From: Janibacter sp. HTCC2649
Lineage (GTDB): Bacteria > Actinomycetota > Actinomycetes > Actinomycetales > Dermatophilaceae
Direction of reading: 5' to 3'
Assembly (NCBI RefSeq): GCF_000152705.1
Contig: NZ_CH672413.1
Location: 434,001 to 498,000, forward strand
Length of the DNA: 64,000 bases
Shown here: piece after piece, positions 24,548-33,644 of the stretch
How the letters are laid out: each line of letters begins with the position of its first letter
How positions within the stretch are numbered: the stretch's first letter is position 1
The notes under the pieces: model-generated
What the model was told of the DNA's origin: nothing
What the model saw: the letters and a program-made list of their open reading frames with translations, nothing else
The model's database searches: none
Made by a program: the position numbers and the translations under genes

Positions 24548-26574
24548 ACACCGCAACACTCGTCACCGTCGTTCCCCAGGCCTTCCTCAAGCTCGATCCC
24601 CGCCACGTGTGGCGGTCGCCGGTGATCTTCGTCGTCTGGGTCGGATCGGTACTCACGACGGCCCTGGCTCTCGTCGACCCCAGCATCTTCGCCTGGTCGA
24701 TCGCCGTGTGGCTCTGGGCCACCGTCCTGTTCGCCAACGCGGCCGAGGCCGTCGCCGAAGGACGGGGCAAGGCACAGGCCGCCAGCCTGCGTGCCTCGAA
24801 GCGGGACGCCGTGGCCCGCCGCCTCACGTCCTCCGGCGAGGAGAGGGTCTCGGGCAGCGAGCTCCGCATCGGCGACGAGGTCGTCGTCGAGGCGGGCGAA
24901 GTCATCCCCGGCGACGGCGACGTCGTCCAGGGTGTCGCGACGGTCGACGAGTCGGCCATCACGGGGGAGTCCGCCCCGGTCATCCGCGAGTCCGGGGGTG
25001 ACCGCAGCGCCGTCACCGGTGGCACGACGGTCCTCTCCGACCGCATCGTCGTCCGGATCACGACCAAGCCGGGGGAGAGCTTCATCGACCGGATGATCGC
25101 CCTCGTCGAGGGGGCCGAACGTCAGAAGACGCCCAACGAGGTCGCGCTGACGATCCTCCTCACGACGCTGACCGTCATCTTCCTGGCCAGTGTCATGGCC
25201 ATTCAGCCCTTCGCCGCGTACTCCGGTGCGCTGCAACCGGTCGTCGTGCTCGTCGCCCTCCTCGTCTGCCTCATTCCGACGACCATCGGCGCTCTGCTCT
25301 CCGCCATCGGCATCGCGGGCATGGACCGCCTCGTGCAGCGCAACGTCCTCGCCATGTCGGGTCGCGCGGTCGAGGCGGCTGGTGACGTGTCGACGCTCCT
25401 GCTCGACAAGACGGGCACGATCACCTTTGGCAACCGACAGGCCCGCGACATCGTGGCGGTCCCCGGATCGCATTTCGCCGCAATGTCGCTCACCGAGGCG
25501 ACGCTCTTGTCCTCGTTGGCGGACCAGACGCCGGAGGGCCGGTCCATCGTCGACCTCTGTCGCGTCGACGGGCAGGTCGACGACGACCGCACGGCAGAGT
25601 CGCTCACCCGTGAAGGCGCTGTCTTCCACGAGTTCACGGCGACCACCCGCATGAGTGGCGTCGACCTTCCGGACGGCACGCAGGTCCGCAAGGGCGCCTC
25701 GTCCGCGGTCGCGCTCTGGGTCACGGAACAGGGCGGTGCGGTGCCCCAGGCGGTCGGCGCTCTCGTCGACGGCATCTCCGAGCAGGGCGGCACACCGCTG
25801 GTCGTCGCCCTCGCACGACCCGGCGACCTCGCCCAGGCCATCGGCGTCATCCACCTCAAGGACGTGGTCAAGCCCGGCATGAAGGAGCGCTTCGACACTC
25901 TGCGTGCCATGGGAATCCGCACGGTGATGATCACCGGTGACAACCCGAGGACCGCCGCGGTCATCGCCCGCGAAGCAGGAGTTGACGACTTCCTCGCCGA
26001 GGCGACTCCCGAGGACAAGATGCGGCTCATCAAGACCGAGCAGGAGGGCGGTCGGCTCGTCGCCATGACAGGTGACGGCACCAACGACGCCCCCGCGTTG
26101 GCCCAGGCCGACGTCGGTGTCGCCATGAACACCGGCACGTCGGCAGCCAAGGAGGCCGGCAACATGGTCGACCTCGACTCCGACCCGACGAAGCTCATCG
26201 AGATCGTCGAGATCGGCAAGCAGCTGCTCATCACTCGCGGCGCGCTCACGACGTTCTCGATCGCCAACGACATCGCGAAGTACTTCGCGATCATCCCGGC
26301 GATGTTCGTCGTGCTCTTCCCCGGCCTCGACGCGCTCAACATCATGCACCTGAGCTCGCCGAAGAGCGCCATGCTCTCCGCCGTCATCTTCAACGCGCTC
26401 ATCATCATCGCCCTGATCCCCCTGGCGCTCAGGGGAGTTCGCTACCGGCCCTCCAGTGCGGCGGCCCTCCTGCGGCGCAACATCCTCGTCTACGGGATCG
26501 GTGGCGTCATCGTGCCGTTCATCGGCATCAAGCTCATCGACCTCGTCGTCTCGCTCCTCCCCGGAATGAAGTGA
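24544..26574 (+). CDS. kdpB: KdpB, P-type ATPase subunit
   Basis: 676 residues, full length. Phosphorylated Asp in [13 protein letters not shown], actuator motif [14 protein letters not shown], hinge [22 protein letters not shown], nucleotide-domain KGASSAV, and the small-cation signature in [21 protein letters not shown]. It hydrolyses ATP to drive high-affinity K+ uptake by the KdpFABC complex in the plasma membrane. It is coupled to kdpA upstream and kdpC downstream by four-base overlaps. A 699-codon open frame on the other strand is only a codon-bias shadow. Confidence 0.97.
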   Translation: MNTATLVTVVPQAFLKLDPRHVWRSPVIFVVWVGSVLTTALALVDPSIFAWSIAVWLWATVLFANAAEAVAEGRGKAQAASLRASKRDAVARRLTSSGEERVSGSELRIGDEVVVEAGEVIPGDGDVVQGVATVDESAITGESAPVIRESGGDRSAVTGGTTVLSDRIVVRITTKPGESFIDRMIALVEGAERQKTPNEVALTILLTTLTVIFLASVMAIQPFAAYSGALQPVVVLVALLVCLIPTTIGALLSAIGIAGMDRLVQRNVLAMSGRAVEAAGDVSTLLLDKTGTITFGNRQARDIVAVPGSHFAAMSLTEATLLSSLADQTPEGRSIVDLCRVDGQVDDDRTAESLTREGAVFHEFTATTRMSGVDLPDGTQVRKGASSAVALWVTEQGGAVPQAVGALVDGISEQGGTPLVVALARPGDLAQAIGVIHLKDVVKPGMKERFDTLRAMGIRTVMITGDNPRTAAVIAREAGVDDFLAEATPEDKMRLIKTEQEGGRLVAMTGDGTNDAPALAQADVGVAMNTGTSAAKEAGNMVDLDSDPTKLIEIVEIGKQLLITRGALTTFSIANDIAKYFAIIPAMFVVLFPGLDALNIMHLSSPKSAMLSAVIFNALIIIALIPLALRGVRYRPSSAAALLRRNILVYGIGGVIVPFIGIKLIDLVVSLLPGMK

Positions 26575-27140
26575 TTGCCATGTCTCCCGTCCGTCAGCTC
26601 CTCGCCTCGTTGCGCATGATGCTCGTCCTCACGTTGGCCCTCGGCGTGGTCTTCCCCGCCCTCGTCTGGGGTGTCGGCCGCGCAGTGGCCGGTGACCAGG
26701 CCGCAGGCTCACTCGTCCACCGCGACGGTGCCGTCGTCGGCTCCAGCCTGCTCGGTCAGGCGGTCAAGGATCCGGCCCTGTTCCACCCCCGCCCGTCGAC
26801 GAGCGAGTATGCCGGCGACACCAGTGGTGGTTCCAACCTCGCCGAGTCGTCGGCGGACCAGGCCACAGCGATCGCCGAGCGGCGGACGGCATACGCCGAC
26901 ATCGCCGAAGGCCAGCCCACGGCAGACGCGCTGACCGCGTCAGCCAGCGGGCTCGACCCCGACATCAGTCCGGAGTTCGCCCGGGCACAGGTGGCGAGGG
27001 TTGCCGCGGCGACCGGTCTCGACGCCACCCGGGTGGCGCAGCTCGTCCGGGAACACACCACGGGACGACAGCTGGGATTCCTCGGCGAACCGCGCGTCAA
27101 CGTCCTCGAGCTCAACCTCGCGGTCGACGCGCTCCGCTGA
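26571..27140 (+). CDS. kdpC: KdpC, K+-transporting ATPase chaperone subunit
   Basis: 189 residues from GTG 26571, which overlaps the kdpB stop. One N-terminal membrane helix ([20 protein letters not shown]), then [51 protein letters not shown] and [11 protein letters not shown], all characteristic of KdpC. It raises the ATP affinity of KdpB. Confidence 0.96.
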   Translation: MIAMSPVRQLLASLRMMLVLTLALGVVFPALVWGVGRAVAGDQAAGSLVHRDGAVVGSSLLGQAVKDPALFHPRPSTSEYAGDTSGGSNLAESSADQATAIAERRTAYADIAEGQPTADALTASASGLDPDISPEFARAQVARVAAATGLDATRVAQLVREHTTGRQLGFLGEPRVNVLELNLAVDALR

Positions 27141-27156
27141 CAGGCACAATCAACCC

Positions 27157-29682
27157 ATGACCAGAGGAGTGCTGCGCGTCTACCTCGGGAGCGCGCCCGG
27201 TGTCGGCAAGACCGTCGCCATGCTCTCCGAGGCGCAGCGCCGCATCGAGCGAGGCACCGACGTCGTCATCGGGGTGTGCGAGTCGCACGGCCGTCCCTTC
27301 ACCGTCTCCATGATGGCCGACGTGGAGAAGGTGCCGATGCGGCACCTCGAGCACCGAGGTGCCACGCTCACCGAACTCGACGTTCCCGCGGTTCTGGCGC
27401 GGCGTCCCGAGGTCGTCCTCGTCGACGAGCTGGCCCATACGAATGCGCCCGGCTCCCGGCACGAGAAGCGCTGGCAGGACGTCGAAGAGCTGCTCGATGC
27501 CGGGATCGACGTCATCTCGACGGTCAACATCCAGCACTTGGAGTCACTCAACGACGTCGTCGAGTCCATCACTGGTGTCAGACAGCTCGAGACGGTGCCG
27601 GACGAGTTCGTCCGGGCGGCTGACCAGGTCGAACTGGTCGACATGTCGCCAGAAGCGTTGCGACGACGACTCGCCCACGGCAACGTGTATGCCGCGGAGA
27701 AGGTTGATGCGGCACTGGCCAACTACTTCCGGGTCGGCAACCTGTCGGCGCTGCGCGAACTGTCGCTCCTGTGGGTGGCCGACCGGGTCGAGGAGGGTCT
27801 GACCCGCTATCGCGCGGACCAGGGCATCACGCAGTCGTGGCCGACCCGTGAGCGCGTCGTCGTGGCCCTCACCGGCGGGCCCGAGGGTCGGACGTTGCTG
27901 CGACGCGGCGCCCAGATCGCCTCGCGGGGCTCGGGCGGTGAGCTCATCGCCGTCCACGTGACCCGGTCCGACGGGCTCGTGTCGGCCGAGATCGACGAGA
28001 TGGAGGCGTTGCGGCGCCTCACGGGAGAGCTCGGCGGAACGTTCCAGACGGTCAAGGGCGACGACACGGCCCAGGCGATCCTCGCGTTCGCCCGCGGCGT
28101 GAACGCGCGGCAGGTCGTCCTCGGAGCCTCACGGCGCAAGCGGTGGCAGGAGCTGTTCAGCCCTGGCGTCGGACAGCGGGTCGTCGAGGAGTCCGGCGAC
28201 GTCGATGTGCAGCTCGTGACCCACGACTGGACGCGTTCGGTGCGGGCGCCCCTGCGCATCGGGCCCGAGCTCGGTCGACGCCGGACCCTCTCAGGTTGGG
28301 CCCTGGCCACCGCAGGAACCCTCGGGTTGACGTGGGTCCTCAACGTCACCGGCCAGTGGCACGACCTGCCCCTCGAGGTTCTCCTCTTCCTCCTCCTGAC
28401 GGTGTGCGCGGCCGTGGTCGGCGGGCTGTGGCCGGCCCTCGCGGCGGCTGTCCTGTCGAGCCTGTGCATCAACTGGTACTTCACCGAGCCCAAGCACACC
28501 CTGACCATCTCGGATCCGCAGAACCTCGTGGCGCTGCTCGTGTTCCTCGGGGTCGCCGTGGCCGTGGCTTCGGTCGTGCACCTCAGTGAACGCCGCGCCG
28601 CGGCGGCCCGCGCCGCCCAACGAGAAGCCGCGGCCCTCGCCTCATCTGCCGAGTCCTTGCTCGGTGAGGAGGACCAGCTGCGTGCGCTGCTCGTGCAGGC
28701 CGTGGAGTTCTTCGGGCTCGAGTCGGCAGCGGTCTTGTCACGCGCGAGCGTCCGCCAGGAATGGGCCGTCGTGGGCGCGACAGAGGACTTCGACGTCGAG
28801 AAGGTGCGGGGCGCGTCGGTGCAGGCCAGCATCGATGACGAGAACTCCCTCGTGCTCATCGGGGGAGTCCTCACCGGCGACGACCGTCGGCTGGTCTCGG
28901 CCTTCACCACCCGGGCCGAGGCGATCCTGCACCGCGCCGTCCTCGTCCGCGAGGCAGCGCGCGCCAAGTCCCTCGCCAAGGACAACCGTGCCCGCACAGC
29001 CCTGCTCGCCGCCGTGTCCCACGACCTGCGTACACCGCTGGCCTCGATCAAGGCGGCGGCATCGAGCCTGCGCGCCAGCGACGTCGAGTTCAGCGAGGCC
29101 GATCGCGAAGCCCTGCTCGAGACCATCGAGGAGTCCTCGGACACCCTCACCGGCCTGGTCGCCAACCTGCTCGACATGTCCCGTCTGCAGAGCGGTGCTG
29201 TCGCTCCCCGCCTCGAGGCGTTGCACGTCGCCGAGGTCGTGGCCGACGCAGCCGAGCACCTCACGACCACGGGACGGCTCCGATCGACCGCCGCCGTGGA
29301 CACTCCGCTCATCGAGGCCGACCGGGGTCTGTTGGAGCGCGTTCTCGTCAACGTCATCGAGAACGCGCACCGCCACTCGTCGGGTGAGGTCGTCGTGACG
29401 GCCGCGGCGATGGCCGAGCGGATCCAGCTGCGGATCGTGGATCGCGGCCCCGGGGTGCCTCGGGACGCCAAGGAGTCGATCTTCGCTCCCTTCCAGCGTT
29501 TCGGTGATGCACCACAGCGCAACGGCCTTGGCCTGGGACTGGCCGTGGCGCGTGGTCTCATGGAGGCCATGAACGGGACGATCACGGCCGAGGACACCCC
29601 AGGTGGTGGCCTGACGATCGTGATCGAGCTGCCTCGGCTCGAGCCGGCCCGCAACATCGCGGCCAGGAAGACGTGGTCATGA
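27157..29682 (+). CDS. kdpD: KdpD, K+-responsive sensor histidine kinase
   Basis: 841 residues. N-terminal KdpD domain with Walker A GSAPGVGKT at 11-19 and VLVDELAHTNAPGSRHEKRW; Usp-like domain (about 225-350, GASRRKRWQELF); DUF4118 membrane region (about 380-480, LEVLLFLLLTVCAAVVGGLW); GAF region; phosphoacceptor His622 in AAVSHDLRTPLASIK; ATPase domain with VIENAHRH, DRGPGVP and GLGLGLAV. ATG 27157 matches the family N-terminus (RVYLGSAPGVGKT); the frame extends 52 codons into kdpC and is not used. It controls the operon through KdpE. Confidence 0.96.
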   Translation: MTRGVLRVYLGSAPGVGKTVAMLSEAQRRIERGTDVVIGVCESHGRPFTVSMMADVEKVPMRHLEHRGATLTELDVPAVLARRPEVVLVDELAHTNAPGSRHEKRWQDVEELLDAGIDVISTVNIQHLESLNDVVESITGVRQLETVPDEFVRAADQVELVDMSPEALRRRLAHGNVYAAEKVDAALANYFRVGNLSALRELSLLWVADRVEEGLTRYRADQGITQSWPTRERVVVALTGGPEGRTLLRRGAQIASRGSGGELIAVHVTRSDGLVSAEIDEMEALRRLTGELGGTFQTVKGDDTAQAILAFARGVNARQVVLGASRRKRWQELFSPGVGQRVVEESGDVDVQLVTHDWTRSVRAPLRIGPELGRRRTLSGWALATAGTLGLTWVLNVTGQWHDLPLEVLLFLLLTVCAAVVGGLWPALAAAVLSSLCINWYFTEPKHTLTISDPQNLVALLVFLGVAVAVASVVHLSERRAAAARAAQREAAALASSAESLLGEEDQLRALLVQAVEFFGLESAAVLSRASVRQEWAVVGATEDFDVEKVRGASVQASIDDENSLVLIGGVLTGDDRRLVSAFTTRAEAILHRAVLVREAARAKSLAKDNRARTALLAAVSHDLRTPLASIKAAASSLRASDVEFSEADREALLETIEESSDTLTGLVANLLDMSRLQSGAVAPRLEALHVAEVVADAAEHLTTTGRLRSTAAVDTPLIEADRGLLERVLVNVIENAHRHSSGEVVVTAAAMAERIQLRIVDRGPGVPRDAKESIFAPFQRFGDAPQRNGLGLGLAVARGLMEAMNGTITAEDTPGGGLTIVIELPRLEPARNIAARKTWS

Positions 29683-30389
29683 GCCGGATCCTCGTCGTCG
29701 ACGACGAGCCACACCTCGTCCGCACCCTCGCCATCAACCTGCGCGCCCGCGACTACGAGGTCGAGACGGCCGGTGATGGACGGTCCGCTCTGCAGGCGGT
29801 GCACGACCAGCTGCCCGACCTCGTGATCCTCGACCTCGGCCTGCCCGACATCGACGGTGTCGACGTCCTGCGCCGGATCCGCGAGACGTCCCAGACTCCC
29901 GTGATCGTCCTGTCCGCGAGGGCCGACTCCATCGACAAGGTCGAGGCGCTCGACCTCGGTGCCGACGACTACGTCACCAAGCCCTTTGCCGTCGATGAGC
30001 TCCTGGCCCGGATCCGGGTGGCCCTGCGGCGAACCCAGGACGAGTCGACGCCTCCTCTCGCTGCTTTCGAGACGCAGCACTTCGTCCTCGACTTCACCGA
30101 GCGGCGGGCGGTCGTCGCGGGTGAGGTCGTGCGCCTCACTCCCACCGAGTGGAGCCTGCTCGAGGTCCTGGCCCGGCACACGGGGCACCTCGTCCCGCAG
30201 AAGGACCTGTTGCGTGAGGTGTGGGGGCCGCACTACGGCCGCGAGTCGAACTACCTCCGGGTCTATGCCAACCAGCTGCGGCGCAAGCTCGAGCCGGACC
30301 CGTCCGAGCCGCGCTACCTCCTCACTGAGCCCGGCCAGGGATATCGCCTGATGGGTGACGGGTCCACCGATGCGGTGGGCACCCCCTAG
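29679..30389 (+). CDS. kdpE: KdpE, OmpR-family response regulator
   Basis: 236 residues. Receiver domain with DDE (8-10), phosphoacceptor Asp52 in LVILDLGLPDIDG, LSARAD and Lys in GADDYVTKPF; then a winged-helix DNA-binding domain (about 130-228) ending VYANQLRRKLEPDPSEPRYL, TEPGQGYRLMG. The ATG overlaps the kdpD stop (ATGA). A GTG 6 bp earlier is possible. The likely target is the phased repeat array at 22733-22770. Confidence 0.95.
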   Translation: MSRILVVDDEPHLVRTLAINLRARDYEVETAGDGRSALQAVHDQLPDLVILDLGLPDIDGVDVLRRIRETSQTPVIVLSARADSIDKVEALDLGADDYVTKPFAVDELLARIRVALRRTQDESTPPLAAFETQHFVLDFTERRAVVAGEVVRLTPTEWSLLEVLARHTGHLVPQKDLLREVWGPHYGRESNYLRVYANQLRRKLEPDPSEPRYLLTEPGQGYRLMGDGSTDAVGTP

Positions 30390-30399
30390 CATCGACCGC

Positions 30400-31446
30400 G
30401 TGGCATGGGCGAGGTTCAGCTCCCTCGATGGGGGAGTCATCGAGGGCAGTGGCGTCGAGGCCGTCACTCATGACATCGATGACCTCACTGCTGGTTTCTG
30501 GGCCGTCACCGTCACCTTCGAGGGTGACCTCACCGCCGTCCGACTGTCCGAGGTCTCGCGTCGTGGCGCTGGGTCGCCGTCGGAGCGGGTCGAGGCCACC
30601 TGGCCGGGAGTCGAAGGCGAGTGGACCAACAGCCTGGGCGACACGGCATACGTCGAAGGTGTTGAAGAGATCCGAGAGCGGATCGCGCGCGGCACGGTCT
30701 ACCAGGTCAACCTCTGTCGCGTTCTGAGTGCCGCAGTGGGGGACGCGAGCATCCGGGCACTGGGCGACGTTCTCGCACAGGGCAATCCGGCTCCGTATGC
30801 CGCGACGATCGACATCCCTGAGGCCGGGCTCGAGATCGCGTGTGCGTCGCCGGAGGCTTATCTCGTGCGACGAGGGAACACCGTGACGTCGAGTCCGATC
30901 AAGGGGACGGCCGCGACGGCGCGGGAGATGCTGCCCAAGGACTTTGCGGAGAACGTCATGATCGTGGATCTCGTCCGCAACGACCTCCAGCACGTATGCC
31001 GTCCGGGCACCGTTCGTGTCGACGACCTGTGTCGCATGGAGCAGCACCCCGGGCTGGTGCACCTCGTCTCGGACGTGACCGGGGAGCTGCGGGAGGGTGC
31101 GACGTGGCGCGAGCTGCTCGACGCGTCGTTCCCGCCAGGGTCGGTCTCCGGCACTCCCAAGCACACTGCGCTACAGACGATCTCCGACCTCGAACCCGTT
31201 GCGCGTGGGCCCTATTGCGGAGCCATCGGCTGGATCGACACCGACCGCGACGAGGCTCTGTTGGCCGTGGGCATCCGGACGTTCTGGGTGGAGCGGGACG
31301 CGTCCGGGAAGCGGACGCTGCGGTTCGGGACGGGTGCCGGGATCACGTGGGGCTCGGATCCGCAGGGTGAGCTGCACGAGACCGAGCTCAAGGCATCGCG
31401 ACTCGTGTCTCTCGCGCGCGGCTCATCTGGAAGGGTAGGAGCATGA
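30400..31446 (+). CDS. pabB: Aminodeoxychorismate synthase component I (PabB)
   Basis: 348 residues from GTG 30400. Chorismate-binding enzyme motifs: ARGTVYQVNLCRVLS, the active-site PIKGTAAT (Lys marks PabB-type; anthranilate synthases have Ala there), ENVMIVDLVRNDLQHVC, LVHLVSDVTGELREG, FPPGSVSGTPKHTALQTI and GPYCGAIGWID. It makes 4-amino-4-deoxychorismate for folate synthesis, normally with a glutaminase PabA, which is not in the window. It is shorter than many homologues because the N-terminal lid region is reduced. It lies 10 bp after kdpE and overlaps pabC. Confidence 0.9.
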   Translation: MAWARFSSLDGGVIEGSGVEAVTHDIDDLTAGFWAVTVTFEGDLTAVRLSEVSRRGAGSPSERVEATWPGVEGEWTNSLGDTAYVEGVEEIRERIARGTVYQVNLCRVLSAAVGDASIRALGDVLAQGNPAPYAATIDIPEAGLEIACASPEAYLVRRGNTVTSSPIKGTAATAREMLPKDFAENVMIVDLVRNDLQHVCRPGTVRVDDLCRMEQHPGLVHLVSDVTGELREGATWRELLDASFPPGSVSGTPKHTALQTISDLEPVARGPYCGAIGWIDTDRDEALLAVGIRTFWVERDASGKRTLRFGTGAGITWGSDPQGELHETELKASRLVSLARGSSGRVGA

Positions 31447-32291
31447 ATGCGATCCAGGTGTGGGTGGATGGTCAGATCGTCGATGCGGACGTGCCCTCGG
31501 TGCGCGCGCTCGACCACGGGGTGACCGTCGGGGACGGTGCTTTCGAGACGTGCAAGATCGTGCGCGGCGAGGCGTTTGCGCTGACCCGCCACATGCGACG
31601 GCTCGGACGGACCCTGGCCGGGCTCGGACTGCCCCCGGTCGACGAGGCACGGGTGCGTGAGGGGATCGCTGCCGTCCTCGGGGCCGGGGAGCCCATCGAG
31701 TTCGGGCGCGTGCGCATCACCGTCACGGGCGGCGCTGGCCCACTCAGCTCGGACCGCAACGACTCACCGGCCACCATCATCGTGGCGACCACGCCGTCGA
31801 AGCCGCACGCACCGTCGGCCGCCGTCGTGACGGTCCCGTGGGTGCGCAACGAACGCGCAGCGACTGCCGGCCTCAAGACGACGTCGTATGCCGAGAACGT
31901 CATCGCGGTCACTCACGCCCGCTCCTTGGGCGCCGAGGAGGCGCTGCTCGCGAACACGCGAGGGGAGCTGTGCGAGGGCACCGCATCGAACGTCTTCGTC
32001 GTGACCGACGGCGTCCTGCGCACCCCGCCCCTCGACAGCGGATGCCTGGCCGGCATCACTCGCGAGCTGGCGATCGAGTGGTGCCGCGCAGCGGGGATCG
32101 AGGTCGTCGAGGAGGTCCTGCCGTTCGACGTGCTCCGGACCGCCGACGAGGTCATCATCAGCAACTCCTCGCGCGACATGCAGGGCGTGCACCTGGTCGA
32201 TGACCGTGCCCTGGTCGCGCCCGGTCCGGTCACCGCACGGGTCGTCGACGTGTGGCGTACGGCCGAGGCTGATCTCGGGATCGACCCGTGA
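31443..32291 (+). CDS. pabC: Aminodeoxychorismate lyase (PabC), PLP fold-type IV
   Basis: 282 residues. IQVWVDGQIVDADVPSVRALDHGVTVGDGAFET is the usual start of fold-type IV enzymes; the PLP Lys is in GLKTTSYAENV, followed by EALLANTRGELCEGTASNVF and GCLAGITRELAIEW. It converts aminodeoxychorismate to p-aminobenzoate and pyruvate. A branched-chain aminotransferase-like role is less likely given the adjacent pabB. The ATG overlaps the pabB stop (ATGA), with GGAGC just before it. Confidence 0.9.
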   Translation: MNAIQVWVDGQIVDADVPSVRALDHGVTVGDGAFETCKIVRGEAFALTRHMRRLGRTLAGLGLPPVDEARVREGIAAVLGAGEPIEFGRVRITVTGGAGPLSSDRNDSPATIIVATTPSKPHAPSAAVVTVPWVRNERAATAGLKTTSYAENVIAVTHARSLGAEEALLANTRGELCEGTASNVFVVTDGVLRTPPLDSGCLAGITRELAIEWCRAAGIEVVEEVLPFDVLRTADEVIISNSSRDMQGVHLVDDRALVAPGPVTARVVDVWRTAEADLGIDP

Positions 32292-32770
32292 GCCAGTCGC
32301 CTGTGTCGGGGGAGTCCCGCGAGGCCCGCGCCGCCAAGGAGAACCTCGACGGCGATGCCCTCATCGACTCCGACGAGGACGACTGGGCGTGGCGGCAACG
32401 CCTCCGCGCCAACCCGACGACGGCCAAGGTCTATCGGGTGGGGGTCTTTCTGCTCGGGCTCGTCATCGTCGTCGTCGGTCTGTTGCTCATCCCGTTCCCC
32501 GGCCCCGGCTGGCTCATCGTCATCGCCGGCCTCGCGATCTGGGCGACGGAGTTCGAGAAGGCGCAACGCGTCCTCGAGTTCGTCAAGAGCAAGCTGCGCA
32601 TCTGGGAGGAATGGGTCAAGCGGCAGAACCTGTTGGTCAAGGGCCTCGTCGGCATCGTGGGAGTCGCCTTCATCGCGACCGTGCTGTGGTTGACGTTCCA
32701 CTTCTCCGGCATCCCCGGCTTCTTCCCGGACGGCCTCACGAACTGGATGAGGACCACCGCCAGGATCTGA
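32288..32770 (+). CDS. PGPGW-motif membrane protein (TIGR02611-like)
   Basis: 160 residues from a GTG that overlaps the pabC stop. An acidic N-tail is followed by VGVFLLGLVIVVVGLLLIPFPGPGWLIVIAGLAIWATEFE, the hallmark PGPGW hairpin of this family, and later a third membrane helix (GLVGIVGVAFIATVLWLTF). The function is unknown; family members are common in actinobacteria. Confidence 0.85.
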   Translation: MSQSPVSGESREARAAKENLDGDALIDSDEDDWAWRQRLRANPTTAKVYRVGVFLLGLVIVVVGLLLIPFPGPGWLIVIAGLAIWATEFEKAQRVLEFVKSKLRIWEEWVKRQNLLVKGLVGIVGVAFIATVLWLTFHFSGIPGFFPDGLTNWMRTTARI

Positions 32771-32851
32771 GTCGTCTCGGCGTTTCGGACCCTGATTTCG
32801 TCGGGGGAGAGGCGCCGGGTATTCTCGTCCAGCCCGCTCACCAGCGGGCCC

Positions 32852-32925
32852 GGACGTGTAGCTCAGCTGGTTAGAGCGCTCGCCTCACACGCGAGAGGTC
32901 AGGGGTTCGAGTCCCTTCACGTCCA
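32852..32925 (+). tRNA. tRNA-Val, anticodon CAC
   Basis: Acceptor stem GGACGTG/CACGTCC, D-arm GCTC-AGCTGGTTA-GAGC, anticodon stem CTCGC/GCGAG with loop CTCACAC (anticodon CAC, reads GUG), T-arm AGGGG-TTCGAGT-CCCTT, discriminator A. CCA is not encoded. A strong terminator follows directly. Confidence 0.96.
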
Positions 32926-32971
32926 CCCACGAAAGTCCCCGTCGCTGGCGCGACGGGGACTTTTTCGTGGG
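32926..32971 (+). terminator. Intrinsic terminator of tRNA-Val
   Basis: CCCACGAAAGTCCCCGTCG (32926-32944), a six-base loop, then CGACGGGGACTTTTTCGTGGG: a long stem with a T5 run on the descending side. It is the most classical terminator in the window. Confidence 0.9.
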
Positions 32972-33094
32972 CGGACGTGTTGGGGCCCGCCGAGCATGGC
33001 AGGCGGTAAACGGGTGCTGGAACGTGTCCGTCACGCTTGGCACTGTCGGCGGTCGCTTCGTTTGCCGCCTGTCGTGCACGCCTAGGATCGGGCG

Positions 33095-33544
33095 ATGGAC
33101 CTGCTGGGGCAGCTCGAGGGCACGTGGCACATCGTCGCGACGACGTTTCCGATGTGGCTGAGTGGCAAGCGGACGAGTCCGACGTTCACCTACGCGCGGC
33201 GAGGCGACGCCCTTGAGGACGATGTCGCGTTCCAGTCGGGCGGGAGGACCAAGCACATCCGCGGTATCGACACCCCGACCGGGCCGACGTCGTTCGAGTG
33301 GCGTGGCAACGGTCTGCTCAAGGTGTTGAGCAGCCGCTGGCAGGTCACCCACCTCGCCGACGACCGCTCGTGCGCGATCATCACCTTCGACAAGACGCTC
33401 TTCACCCCGGCAGGCGTGGACGTCATCTCCCGCAGTGCGGCTCCGGACGACGCCATGTGGCGTGCCATCGACGAGGAGCTCGCCCGCCAGGGCAACGCTG
33501 GCGTCCAGCGACTCACGCCGAACGCGGTCCGGGAACCCAGCTGA
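33095..33544 (+). CDS. Conserved hypothetical protein, lipocalin-like
   Basis: 149 residues. It starts MDLLGQLEGTWHIVATTFPMWLSG, and the pattern of alternating strands (PTFTYARR, DDVAFQSGGRTKHIRGID, TSFEWRGNG, SSRWQVTHLADDRSCAIITF) suggests a small beta-barrel with a lipocalin-like opening (LxGTWxIV). It has no signal peptide and ends DAMWRAIDEELARQG. The ligand and role are unknown. The octamer CGGCATAC occurs directly after its stop. Confidence 0.7.
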   Translation: MDLLGQLEGTWHIVATTFPMWLSGKRTSPTFTYARRGDALEDDVAFQSGGRTKHIRGIDTPTGPTSFEWRGNGLLKVLSSRWQVTHLADDRSCAIITFDKTLFTPAGVDVISRSAAPDDAMWRAIDEELARQGNAGVQRLTPNAVREPS

Positions 33545-33644
33545 GCGGCATACGCCCACGTTTTTGGTCTGTCCGACAAGCTGTCCACTACACAGGGCAG
33601 AACCCGCGCGACGAACGTCATACCTGAGGCGTAACGTGCGCGAT

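Noticed and set aside
24250-26349. A 699-codon open frame on the minus strand opposite kdpB
   Set aside because: It mirrors the third-position GC bias of kdpA/kdpB, encodes a low-complexity D/R/G-rich protein with no family motifs, and kdpB is certain.
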